Source: Candidatus Bathyarchaeota archaeon | Lineage (GTDB): Archaea; Thermoproteota; Bathyarchaeia; 40CM-2-53-6 | Assembly: GCA_005888675.1 (NCBI GenBank) | Contig: VBBA01000067.1 | Span: 1 to 5,395 of the forward strand | Length of the DNA: 5,395 nt | Direction of reading: 5' to 3' | Shown: in pieces, positions 1 through 5,395 of the stretch | How positions within the stretch are numbered: the first letter of the stretch is position 1 | Layout of the letters: every line of letters begins with the position of its first letter | The notes under the pieces: model-generated | What the model saw: only the letters and a program-made list of their open reading frames with translations | Databases searched by the model: none | What the model was told of the DNA's origin: nothing | Made by a program: the position numbers and the translations under genes

Positions 1-1
1 C

Positions 2-172
2 CGGGAACTCATAAGCAATCCAGAGGTAGGCCGGTTCTTCGACGAGCCTGCTTGTCTTATTGCAAAGAATCGTCGATTAAAACGGTGGCGTGATTCCGGT
101 ATAGTCACCGATCACGTACGCGCTGTAGGGAGCGTTCATCTGGACGGCCGTGTTGGGACTGTAGCCAGGTGA
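2..172 (+). CDS. Possible C-terminal fragment of a gene entering from the left (weak)
   Basis: A plus-strand frame is open from the window edge (first whole codon at 2) to a TGA at 170-172, 56 codons with no visible start. Its first part reads like ordinary protein, for example NPEVGRFFDEPACLIAKN, rich in charged and aromatic residues. It would overlap the end of the minus-strand propeller gene tail-to-tail by 96 bases. Its codons are exactly in register with that gene, and antisense frames in register with a real gene are often open by chance. The opposite strand of bases 2-76 is also open, as read-through of the propeller gene. I do not recognise the family. Only 75 bases lie outside the known gene, so this is a weak call. 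Confidence 0.15.
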   Translation, partial: RELISNPEVGRFFDEPACLIAKNRRLKRWRDSGIVTDHVRAVGSVHLDGRVGTVAR

Positions 173-1201
173 GTTGATTATGCCGTAACTGGCAACGATA
201 ACGTTGGACGGATTGATTTCGATCACTTGGTCGTTGAATTGATCGCTTATCAACGTATTACCATTAGTTAGTCTGACAGCTCGTGTCGGCAGCGGCGTTG
301 GATTGCTGCCTGGACGCGTGTTGGTGAAGTACTGCGAGACAACCTTGTCATGAGAGTTGACCTCGACAATACGAGCATTGTTAGAGTCTGTGATCAGCGT
401 GTCACCATTGGCTAGACGGCTGGCGAAAGCGACACCGCTGACGGTGCCGCGGGCGGTGAAGGTTGCGACGATCGTGCTTGGCGTGGTGTGTGTAACCTCG
501 ATGGCGCGGTTGTTGTTCTCGTCGGAGATGAGGATGTGGCCGTTGGCGAGAAGCTCGGCAGCGTTCGGATTGTTTAACTGGTTAGGACCAATGCCGACCA
601 CAGTGTTTTGACCGTATTGCCATACTATGGCTTTGTCGCTCTGCCGAACCTCGATGATCCGCTCGTTGCCCTGGTCGGTGATCAGTATGTTTCCGCCTGG
701 AAGGAATGTGTTCTGGACTGGGGTATTGAGCTGGTTGAATCCGAACCCGGTGACTCCGAAGGTGCCATATTGCCAGATGATGTTGCCGCTTTGGTCGACG
801 AGGAGAACCCTGTTGTCTACACAGCCACTCTTACAGTTTGTCGTAGCTCCAGGCGGTATCCCTGTGCCGGACATCAGCGTGAGGCTCCCGACACGCTCAG
901 CGTCGTTCGTTCCGACTATCGCTTTGGCTGAGGTATCTCCTGGACCATTCCCGAATTGCCAGACGATACTGCCGTCTGGAGCTATTTCGATGACTCGGTT
1001 GTTGAACTGGTCCGTGATGAGAATGTTGCCATTTTGGTTAAACTTGGAATTGGAGGTTACAGTCTTTGCTTGGGCTGGGAGGATGCTATAGGCGGCTACG
1101 GATGATACTGCGAGGACGATTAGGAGTAACGATACAAACGCTTTCTTCAAAGAGTAAACCCTTGGAAATTCACGAGTCGTCTGTTGAAGGCTTGTAAGCA
1201 T
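77..1201 (-). CDS. Secreted NHL-like beta-propeller repeat protein
   Basis: This 374-residue protein is predicted to be exported and to fold as a beta-propeller; no enzymatic activity can be assigned. Residues 19-45 form a Sec-type signal (KK, then a hydrophobic stretch, then LPAQA with likely cleavage after Ala45). Six blade-like repeats follow, at about 57-84, 128-146, 169-197, 220-249, 265-292 and 313-340. The core pattern is NGNxLITDxxNxRxIEV followed by a strand such as IVWQYG. The second blade is shortened and is preceded by an insertion holding the only two cysteines (Cys123 and Cys127), a likely disulphide. The repeats resemble NHL and arylsulfotransferase-type or PQQ-like propellers, which usually bind ligands or proteins. 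The ATG at 1199-1201 has no clear ribosome site. A TTG at codon 18, with AAGG 8 bases upstream, would give a more usual signal-peptide length and is an alternative start. The gene is 421 bases from the upstream gene, so it probably has its own promoter. Confidence 0.88.
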   Translation of the reverse strand: MLTSLQQTTREFPRVYSLKKAFVSLLLIVLAVSSVAAYSILPAQAKTVTSNSKFNQNGNILITDQFNNRVIEIAPDGSIVWQFGNGPGDTSAKAIVGTNDAERVGSLTLMSGTGIPPGATTNCKSGCVDNRVLLVDQSGNIIWQYGTFGVTGFGFNQLNTPVQNTFLPGGNILITDQGNERIIEVRQSDKAIVWQYGQNTVVGIGPNQLNNPNAAELLANGHILISDENNNRAIEVTHTTPSTIVATFTARGTVSGVAFASRLANGDTLITDSNNARIVEVNSHDKVVSQYFTNTRPGSNPTPLPTRAVRLTNGNTLISDQFNDQVIEINPSNVIVASYGIINSPGYSPNTAVQMNAPYSAYVIGDYTGITPPF

Positions 1202-1248
1202 ATGCCAGAATCATGCAAGAATTAGACTTAGAACTAGCCGGGGGTTGG

Positions 1249-1254
1249 ACTATA
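1249..1254 (-). promoter_or_regulatory. Weak candidate -10 or TATA-like element for the propeller gene
   Basis: The minus strand reads GGTATAGTCC here, about 50 bases before the ATG at 1201. TATAGT matches a bacterial -10 box in five of six bases, but no acceptable -35 box sits 16-18 bases upstream. A perfect TTGACA lies further up (1293-1298, minus strand) but is badly spaced for this box. For an archaeal host the element is a poor TATA box. It is listed only as the best local candidate. Confidence 0.15.
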
Positions 1255-1377
1255 CCACTATCTTGGGAATAGGACATCGCTCATGGGTTCCCTGTCAACT
1301 GGTTGGTAAATCTCTTTCACGTCTTGAAACTTTACAATCTACCCCCCCTTTTCCCAACTTTATTTTCTACTGCGCCT

Positions 1378-1417
1378 CATTTTGGGCGAGAAGTGCCAAA
1401 ATTAATCGCTCAAAATG
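1378..1417. repeat. 12-bp inverted repeat, stem-loop with 16-base loop
   Basis: CATTTTGGGCGA (1378-1389) and TCGCTCAAAATG (1406-1417) are inverted copies that match at 11 of 12 positions. The single exception, G1385 with T1410, would be a G-U pair in a plus-strand RNA but a C-A mismatch in a minus-strand RNA. The loop is 16 bases with no T tract after the stem, so it does not look like an intrinsic terminator. It lies about 180-230 bases upstream of the propeller gene start. It could be a protein-binding site or an RNA structure. Confidence 0.5.
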
Positions 1418-1433
1418 TGAGAATAGCATTTTG
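1411..1433. repeat. 7-bp perfect inverted repeat overlapping the previous stem
   Basis: CAAAATG (1411-1417) pairs perfectly with CATTTTG (1427-1433) across a 9-base loop. The first arm is also the distal arm of the 1378-1417 stem-loop, so the two hairpins exclude each other. A fourth copy of the heptamer, CAAAATG, lies at 1526-1532. Confidence 0.4.
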
Positions 1434-1469
1434 CGGAAATGGGTTTATTCATTTAAACATAGCGGAAAT
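1433..1469. repeat. Short direct repeat GCGGAAAT
   Basis: GCGGAAAT occurs at 1433-1440 and again at 1462-1469, a period of 29 bases, in the AT-rich part of the intergenic region. A TTCAT follows each copy at a different distance. Two copies of an 8-mer are not strong evidence of function, but the position upstream of the propeller gene would suit a regulator site. Confidence 0.25.
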
Positions 1470-1514
1470 TCATGAGGGAGCCATCGGGGGCCTGAATTAG
1501 TGAGCTCCGTTTGG

Positions 1515-1603
1515 CGATCAGGGGTCAAAATGGTGGCATTCAGCTCTCGGCATCGTTTAGGGCATCAATTTTCTTAAGTTGTCCGGTGCCCTATTGCTGA
1601 TCG
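1515..1603. repeat. Outer 7-bp inverted repeat enclosing the 1558-1593 stem-loop
   Basis: CGATCAG (1515-1521) and CTGATCG (1597-1603) are perfect inverted copies. They flank the TAGGGCA/TGCCCTA stem, with only three bases between the inner and outer arms on the right and 36 bases on the left. Together they could fold into a coaxial structured RNA covering about 90 bases of the 3' untranslated region of the large gene. Its outer edge lies 19 bases past that gene's stop. Confidence 0.3.
1558..1593 (-). terminator. Stem-loop 29 bases past the sialidase-like gene, possible 3'-end structure
   Basis: TAGGGCA (1558-1564) and TGCCCTA (1587-1593) form a perfect 7-bp stem. In plus-strand RNA it can extend to 9 bp through a U-G and a C-G pair. 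The loop is 22 bases by the 7-bp count. The stem begins 29 bases after the TAA of the large gene, a usual place for a transcript-end structure. No run of T follows it on either strand, so it is not a classical intrinsic terminator. It may protect the 3' end, or it may be chance. Confidence 0.3.
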
Positions 1604-1622
1604 AGTTCCTTTGCACTAGATT

Positions 1623-4469
1623 TTAGTGGATTTCTATGTCGCCACCTGCTAATGGTCCGGACTTGGAATAACCCGTTCCGAGGGTTATCGAGAAGTGGTC
1701 CGGTCCCGGGACTGGGGAATCATTGTCCTGGACGCTGATCACGTAGCTTGTCTCTAAGCCGTTCGCCGTGCCAGTTCCCTTGAACGTGACTGTGTTACCG
1801 CTGAAATTGACCGAGGTTATCAACGCGGTGCGGAAGGACATGTTGATCGATTGGTCCACGAAAGCCGTCTTGCCCCTGACCCGACCGGAGGGGTCGACTG
1901 TTAGCTCAATACTGAAAATTCCATGGTCCTGTTGCGGATCGACATAGATGTACCCGCCTCCTGTTACTTTGCAGGTTGTTCCGAGTGGGCAGTTGGTGGG
2001 GACGGTCGTTGTGCGCATGATATAGTCGAAGCTCCGTGCTGCGTCCGCATCGACGAGTAACGGGTCGCCTTTCACGAACGCCTTGGACAATGCCGTGACG
2101 CTGAACAAGGTGTCGCCGGTAATCGGATTCCCTATGTCCACGAGTGGGACGGTTACGGTGATCGTTCCCTTTGCCGTGTTGATCGATCCAGTCTCCGTTT
2201 TCTCGGCCGGGTAATGTATCACCTTACAGTTCTGCGGGGTGTTCGTGATGCAACCGTCGCCCATGACCCCTGATGGGCTCGCTGATAGTCCGGTTCCAGC
2301 GAAGAAGGATGTTATCCCCGCTGCTGTCACGTTCGCCCCGGCATAGAATATTCTGTAGCTCTCCTCGCCGCCGTCGCCGGTCGAGAGGAATTGCCACCTT
2401 GTCAACCACAATATCCCGTCCGTCCCGGCAGGTGGTAGGAGTGAGGCGAGGCTAGAAACCTGCATCGTTATGGTCAAGTGTGAAATGTCGGGTTGGGACA
2501 GTTTGACGGAGAGTATGTCCAGCGCGGGCTGATTGGACCCGGGACCAGTGAGTGAAAAGTGAGGGACCTGTGCGTCCCCAGCAGGGTCAGTAGCCCCAGT
2601 GGCAGTGTTGGACGATCCCTTCAGTGTCGTCCCGAAAGCTGTTGGTCCCGCATTCTGGGTAAGTTCGTACAGGGCTGCGCCGTGATGTTGGTTTGTGAGA
2701 TCGTTATACATGATGTGGGCGGCTCCGTTCTTGTCAAGCGCGAGAGAGAAGAAATCGGCGAGACTCCGGTCTCCTCCCGAGATTGAGCAACCCAACCCTC
2801 CGGTGCATAATTGCCCGTAGTCGGTCGGGTGCTCGCTCGCCTGCGACATGTATACTGTGGGTGTTGCTGACAATGCGTTCTGCACTTGGACGAAGTAGGT
2901 GAACCATTTCACCGTGGCTGCGGCTTGGCGGTTGTTGAACCAAGACGGGAAGTTGTTCGGATCGCCTCTTACAGCGGTTGCATAGAAGACAATATCGACG
3001 GTTCCATTCGCTCCCGCAGCAGCCCATGGCATGACGTTCGTGTTGGCCGGGTTTCCGTTTACCTGCAAGGGTGGTGACCAGTTGTTGCCGGCGTTCTTGG
3101 AGACTGTGACGTAGACGTTGTTATTGTTCGAGTCGACCCACGCGACATAGACATTCCCCGCACGGTCAGTAGTCAACGAGGAGAACAGGTGGCCCACAGC
3201 TCCGCCCGGACTCGTCGGCGTCGCGACATTGGTGAAATGTAATCCAGTCCTCTGTCCATTTGACACGTGTGCCGCCGCAATCGATACGCGGTTCCCTGCA
3301 ACGCATGGAAGATAGAGCATTCTCATAACCGGGTCGAAGGTTAATCGGCCACACGGCGCTCCGCTGCCGACAAATTCTGTGTCCGCAGCGTTCTGGAACA
3401 TCAAACCACCATTAAGGTCAGTCGGTCCGCTCGAGCCGGGTGATGATAGGATCTGCGAACCGAACGGTACCTGCCTGTATGTGAAGAACAGCGTATTGTC
3501 CGAGGCAGATGATGATATTCCGTTGTCGATTGCCAGCCACTGCCTATCGTCTACAGGAGTTGCGGATGCGAAATTGTTTGTTCTCCAATTGTGTCCTCCA
3601 TCGTTTGAGACGGCGACAAGTATGGAGGCTAGACCTTCAAGGTCGGCGAAGTACAGGTTCCCCTGATCGTCGGTTATCACGTCAGAATCACCTCCTCCAG
3701 CTGGAGAAATGTTCGGGCGTAAGTCCAGTGATGATATGAGGTTGAACGTCTGTCCGCCATCAGTCGATTTAGAAAGGAAGCTTTGACCTGTAGAGAATCC
3801 CCATGGCCCGGTTGAATACACATTCCCCGCCTGGTCAATGTGAGCTAATGGCTCTCCCTGTGTGCGCTGGGCGTCCACTACTGTCGCAGGTCCGAAGCCT
3901 ATGCCTCCTGTCGGGAAGGATGGGTTCTGTACTGGAGGCGTGTTGGAAATGACGAGGTTTGCAAACCCGGAGTATGCCGAGGCGAGGACAAGGAATGGAA
4001 CAGTTCGGATCTCGTATGTTCCTGGAGTTGGACTCTGTATCATGACCTGTTCCTGAGTCTCTCCACCACCTGCTGTGGACGATCCGACAAGTTGTCCATC
4101 CGTGGTCCGGTAGACGTAAAGATCAAAGTCGTTACTCCCGTCTGCCCATGTAATTGTAATGTTGGCAGATCCTGTGTGTGTCAGCCAAAAATCGGGCGCT
4201 AGGTCGATATTGAGGAGGAAGTGGTCGCATTGAAGGTTATTGGGGTCCAAGTTTGGTGGGCACTGCGAAGGATCTGCGTTAACTCCTGCGGCGAAGAATT
4301 GCCCCTGCCATGTCAGACTGGACGGTGATGTGGATATCGTTCCCCCGGAGGGTGTTGCCGCGCGGGTCGGATGACTCGCTATGCCGATCACGCTTGAGAA
4401 TATTGCGACTAGCAGAATGATGATCTTGATTGGTCTGACGTAGCGTTTCCTGTTGAAAGCGACTGACAA
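1623..4469 (-). CDS. Secreted sialidase-like Asp-box beta-propeller protein with accessory domains
   Basis: This 948-residue exported protein has a BNR/Asp-box propeller core; whether it has glycosidase activity is unknown. Residues 1-37 are a Sec-type signal (basic start, IIILLVAIFSSVIGIA, cleavage near TRA-A). Residues 53-175 look like a PPC-type beta-sandwich (NDFDLYVYRTTDG, then PGTYEIR). The propeller spans about 190-610 and has Asp boxes at 235-242 (STDGGQTF), 288-295 (SNDGGHNW) and 457-464 (SKNAGNNW). A conserved-looking CTGGLGC...GDRSLADFF segment lies at 555-574. Residues 628-820 form a further beta-rich domain beginning DPAGDA. Residues 834-948 resemble the post-COAP-1 type domain (KVTGGG, NTVTFKGTGTANG, final GGDIEIH). 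Ten cysteines fall into five close pairs (70/81, 373/389, 555/561, 740/748, 827/833), which suggests disulphides. The TTG at 4467-4469 is the only sensible start: an in-frame TAG lies ten codons upstream and no ATG occurs before the signal ends. No FRIP motif or complete sialidase arginine triad could be identified, so it may be a non-catalytic binding protein. Confidence 0.85.
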   Translation of the reverse strand: MSVAFNRKRYVRPIKIIILLVAIFSSVIGIASHPTRAATPSGGTISTSPSSLTWQGQFFAAGVNADPSQCPPNLDPNNLQCDHFLLNIDLAPDFWLTHTGSANITITWADGSNDFDLYVYRTTDGQLVGSSTAGGGETQEQVMIQSPTPGTYEIRTVPFLVLASAYSGFANLVISNTPPVQNPSFPTGGIGFGPATVVDAQRTQGEPLAHIDQAGNVYSTGPWGFSTGQSFLSKSTDGGQTFNLISSLDLRPNISPAGGGDSDVITDDQGNLYFADLEGLASILVAVSNDGGHNWRTNNFASATPVDDRQWLAIDNGISSSASDNTLFFTYRQVPFGSQILSSPGSSGPTDLNGGLMFQNAADTEFVGSGAPCGRLTFDPVMRMLYLPCVAGNRVSIAAAHVSNGQRTGLHFTNVATPTSPGGAVGHLFSSLTTDRAGNVYVAWVDSNNNNVYVTVSKNAGNNWSPPLQVNGNPANTNVMPWAAAGANGTVDIVFYATAVRGDPNNFPSWFNNRQAAATVKWFTYFVQVQNALSATPTVYMSQASEHPTDYGQLCTGGLGCSISGGDRSLADFFSLALDKNGAAHIMYNDLTNQHHGAALYELTQNAGPTAFGTTLKGSSNTATGATDPAGDAQVPHFSLTGPGSNQPALDILSVKLSQPDISHLTITMQVSSLASLLPPAGTDGILWLTRWQFLSTGDGGEESYRIFYAGANVTAAGITSFFAGTGLSASPSGVMGDGCITNTPQNCKVIHYPAEKTETGSINTAKGTITVTVPLVDIGNPITGDTLFSVTALSKAFVKGDPLLVDADAARSFDYIMRTTTVPTNCPLGTTCKVTGGGYIYVDPQQDHGIFSIELTVDPSGRVRGKTAFVDQSINMSFRTALITSVNFSGNTVTFKGTGTANGLETSYVISVQDNDSPVPGPDHFSITLGTGYSKSGPLAGGDIEIH

Positions 4470-4508
4470 GGAGGTTCGGATAGTCGAAGCTACAGTCTAG
4501 GAAGAAAA

Positions 4509-4518
4509 GGAATATTCC
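4509..4518. promoter_or_regulatory. Perfect palindrome GGAATATTCC, possible operator
   Basis: GGAATATTCC is a perfect 10-bp palindrome 40 bases upstream of the TTG start of the sialidase-like gene. Its centre is 21 bp from that of the second palindrome at 4530-4539, two helical turns, which would put both on the same DNA face. This suits a dimeric regulator, but the binding protein is unknown. Confidence 0.35.
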
Positions 4519-4532
4519 GCAAACAAATATTT
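4519..4532 (-). promoter_or_regulatory. AT-rich promoter candidate for the sialidase-like gene
   Basis: On the minus strand this reads AAATATTTGTTTGC, preceded by AG. If the host is an archaeon, AATATTTG could serve as a TATA box, giving a start of transcription near 4498 and a leader of about 30 bases. A second AT-rich candidate, AATATATC, lies at about 4558-4566. Neither matches a consensus well. The site lies between and partly over the two palindromes, so a bound regulator would block or assist it. Confidence 0.3.
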
Positions 4533-4539
4533 CTAGAAA
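4530..4539. promoter_or_regulatory. Perfect palindrome TTTCTAGAAA, possible operator
   Basis: TTTCTAGAAA is a perfect 10-bp palindrome that overlaps a further 8-bp one, AAATATTT, at 4525-4532. It differs in sequence from GGAATATTCC, although both are short inverted purine/pyrimidine half-sites around an AT-rich centre. It lies about 60-70 bases upstream of the TTG start. Confidence 0.35.
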
Positions 4540-4585
4540 GTCGATAATTTCGGATTTCGATATATTGCGGACATCGCTTTCTTTC

Positions 4586-4600
4586 TCTCGCGGGCCGAGA
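4586..4600. repeat. Small GC-rich hairpin past the membrane protein gene
   Basis: TCTCG and CGAGA (4586-4590 and 4596-4600) pair around a 5-base GC-rich loop, 24 bases beyond the stop of the membrane protein gene. No T tract follows the stem in the direction of transcription. A short T-run (minus strand CTCCTTTTAA, 4601-4610) comes before it instead, and for an archaeon that run could itself act as a terminator. Confidence 0.2.
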
Positions 4601-4623
4601 TTAAAAGGAGTTAGAGGCGAGCG

Positions 4624-5280
4624 CTAACGGAGGGTTCGTTCGTCATCGGTTGTCGTGTAGATGTGCCTGGCAATCCAGACCCCGCCGAGGAAGAGCAGTA
4701 GACCGCCGGACACCCAGATGATCGGTTGATAGTAGAACAGGGGGTCAGACGAGAGTACGATGCCAACCGCAAGGAGGAGTCCTGGCGACTTTGGTAGATT
4801 ATTTGAACGCCATATTGCGGCGCCGAGCAGAATGGCTCCAAGAACAAGGAGGAAGACCGCTGTCGCGCCAAAAACTAGGGCGGTGGGGTTTGTGATCGAT
4901 GTAGATTCTGAAATGGCGCTGACTGCTGTTTTGTCACCGCTAAGAAAGCGTCTTCCCAAGACGGGGGCCGTGAAGCCGTAGATTCCTATGAACGGTAAGA
5001 AGAACACTGTACCTACGAGAATTAGCAGGAAGCCTGCGAATGCCCGACGGTCCACGGGAGTCCTAGCCAAGAACAGGTAGAGGGCCAGAATGCCGATCAA
5101 TAGCAGGCCTGCGGATGGGATGCCGAGCACATTGCTCAGGCCGATATTGGAGGATGCGCGTGCAAACCCTTCCGGGTCGACCGTGGGATCGATCCCTATT
5201 CCAGGGATTAGAGCTGCGATTGTAGAAAGTAGTCCTGACAGTGGAAGAGCCCATATCCCCAATCGAACTCTGTCCTTCAT
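4624..5280 (-). CDS. Hypothetical six-helix integral membrane protein
   Basis: This 218-residue protein lies mostly in the membrane. Six hydrophobic segments can be read, at about 7-29, 50-72, 79-101, 133-157, 165-180 and 184-204. A polar loop (105-130, GRRFLSGDKTAVSAISESTS) separates the third and fourth, and the tail is short and charged (TTDDERTLR). The first loop contains GIGIDPTVDPEGFARA. There are no cysteines, no histidine cluster and no nucleotide-binding or transporter signature, so no function is assigned and I do not recognise the family with confidence. The ATG at 5278-5280 follows AAAAAGGCA, where AAGG is too close to be an ideal ribosome site. A TTATCTA about 26 bases upstream would suit a leaderless archaeal transcript. 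The gene is 154 bases from the sialidase-like gene, and the gap has its own promoter-like sequences, so co-transcription is doubtful. Confidence 0.8.
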   Translation of the reverse strand: MKDRVRLGIWALPLSGLLSTIAALIPGIGIDPTVDPEGFARASSNIGLSNVLGIPSAGLLLIGILALYLFLARTPVDRRAFAGFLLILVGTVFFLPFIGIYGFTAPVLGRRFLSGDKTAVSAISESTSITNPTALVFGATAVFLLVLGAILLGAAIWRSNNLPKSPGLLLAVGIVLSSDPLFYYQPIIWVSGGLLLFLGGVWIARHIYTTTDDERTLR

Positions 5281-5299
5281 TGCCTTTTTACCAGAGCCT

Positions 5300-5395
5300 C
5301 TAGATAAGGAACCGGATCCTGTCTCTCATACTGATGTGATTAGTCAGTCCTGAAGATGCACTCAAGGCGATCTTCATCAGCCCTGGGTCAGCGCC
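5300..5395 (-). CDS. Possible C-terminal end of an upstream minus-strand gene
   Basis: On the minus strand one frame is open from the window edge to a TAG at 5300-5302. It gives 31 residues ending SMRDRIRFLI, with normal protein-like composition. It would end only 19 bases before the ATG of the membrane protein, a spacing typical of genes transcribed together. The other two minus frames are closed within this stretch. An open frame of 31 codons arises fairly often by chance, and no family can be recognised, so this is a tentative call. Confidence 0.3.
   Translation of the reverse strand, partial: GADPGLMKIALSASSGLTNHISMRDRIRFLI

Larger units (their letters stand above)
1202..1622. other. Intergenic region, AT-rich, no convincing gene
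   Basis: This 421-base gap lies between the stop of the sialidase-like gene and the start of the propeller gene. Plus-strand open frames of 65-76 codons cross it, but they begin only at TTG, have no ribosome site and do not resemble known proteins, so I do not call them. It contains a run of seven C (1342-1348), an AT-rich core (about 1360-1475), a cluster of CATTTTG/CAAAATG inverted repeats (1378-1433) and a nested pair of inverted repeats near the end of the upstream gene (1515-1603). The promoter and 5' leader of the propeller gene should lie in its lower-numbered part. Confidence 0.7.

Noticed and set aside
39..76. TCGACGA/TCGTCGA inverted repeat right after the propeller gene stop, as a terminator
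   Set aside because: The 7-bp stem has a 24-base loop and no T tract after it, so it does not support a terminator call.
357..1091. Plus-strand open frames of 84, 107 and 154 codons opposite the propeller gene
   Set aside because: They are antisense to a strongly supported repeat protein, and their composition mirrors its repeats.
1269..1298. Minus-strand TTGACA (1293-1298) as a bacterial -35 box
   Set aside because: The -35 hexamer is perfect, but the best hexamer at the right distance, TCCTAT with an 18-base spacer, matches the -10 consensus at only three positions.
1245..1500. Plus-strand open frames of 76 and 65 codons in the intergenic gap
   Set aside because: Both start only at TTG without a ribosome site, overlap each other in different frames, lie in AT-rich DNA and show no recognisable protein features.
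2224..4056. Several 60-97 codon frames on both strands within the large gene
   Set aside because: All lie inside a continuous 948-codon frame with clear domain motifs and are out-of-frame shadows.
1430..4523. Shared 9-mer TTTGCGGAA in both intergenic regions (1430-1438 plus, 4515-4523 minus)
   Set aside because: For regions of these sizes one shared 9-mer on either strand is about as likely as not by chance, so it is not evidence of a common regulator.
4611..4871. Minus-strand 86-codon frame overlapping the membrane protein gene
   Set aside because: It is serine- and arginine-rich out-of-frame reading of a gene with six clear membrane helices.
5351..5376. TGAAGAT/ATCTTCA inverted repeat near the right edge
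   Set aside because: It is a 7-bp AT-rich stem with a 12-base loop inside a possible coding end, easily explained by chance.
1..5395. CRISPR arrays, tRNA or rRNA genes, insertion sequences, toxin-antitoxin pairs and defence genes
   Set aside because: I looked for regular repeats, cloverleaf-like sequence, transposase frames and terminal inverted repeats, and saw none.

Overview
The window is about 50% G+C and carries three well-supported genes, all on the minus strand, so transcription runs from right to left. They are a small six-helix membrane protein (4624-5280), a large secreted multidomain sialidase-like propeller protein (1623-4469), and a secreted beta-propeller protein built from NHL-like repeats (77-1201). 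The two exported proteins have clear Sec-type signal sequences. Their cysteines come in close pairs, as expected of proteins that fold outside the cytoplasm.

No rRNA, tRNA, informational gene or mobile element is present, so the organism cannot be fixed. None of the three starts has a strong Shine-Dalgarno sequence. The large gene must start at TTG, and AGA/AGG, ATA and CTA codons are used freely. Secreted Asp-box proteins with these accessory domains are, from memory, found in soil-type archaea and in bacterial groups such as Chloroflexota and Actinomycetota. I lean slightly towards an archaeon, but this is inference.

Layout from left to right: 1-76 is the 3' flank of the propeller gene, with a weak hint of a plus-strand gene end entering from the left. 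77-1201 is the propeller gene. 1202-1622 is a 421-base AT-rich intergenic region with no convincing gene. It holds a cluster of CATTTTG/CAAAATG inverted repeats, and a nested pair of inverted repeats just past the stop of the large gene. 1623-4469 is the sialidase-like gene. 4470-4623 is its promoter region, with two perfect 10-bp palindromes whose centres are 21 bp apart. 4624-5280 is the membrane protein, and 5281-5395 may contain the last codons of another minus-strand gene.

The spacings (154 and 421 bases) suggest three separate transcripts rather than one operon. The contents suggest a cell-surface or secretome region: two exported beta-propeller proteins and a membrane protein of unknown role. 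I found no defence system, CRISPR array, toxin pair, transposon or new enzyme pathway. The most interesting signals are the palindrome pair upstream of the large gene and the intergenic stem-loops.
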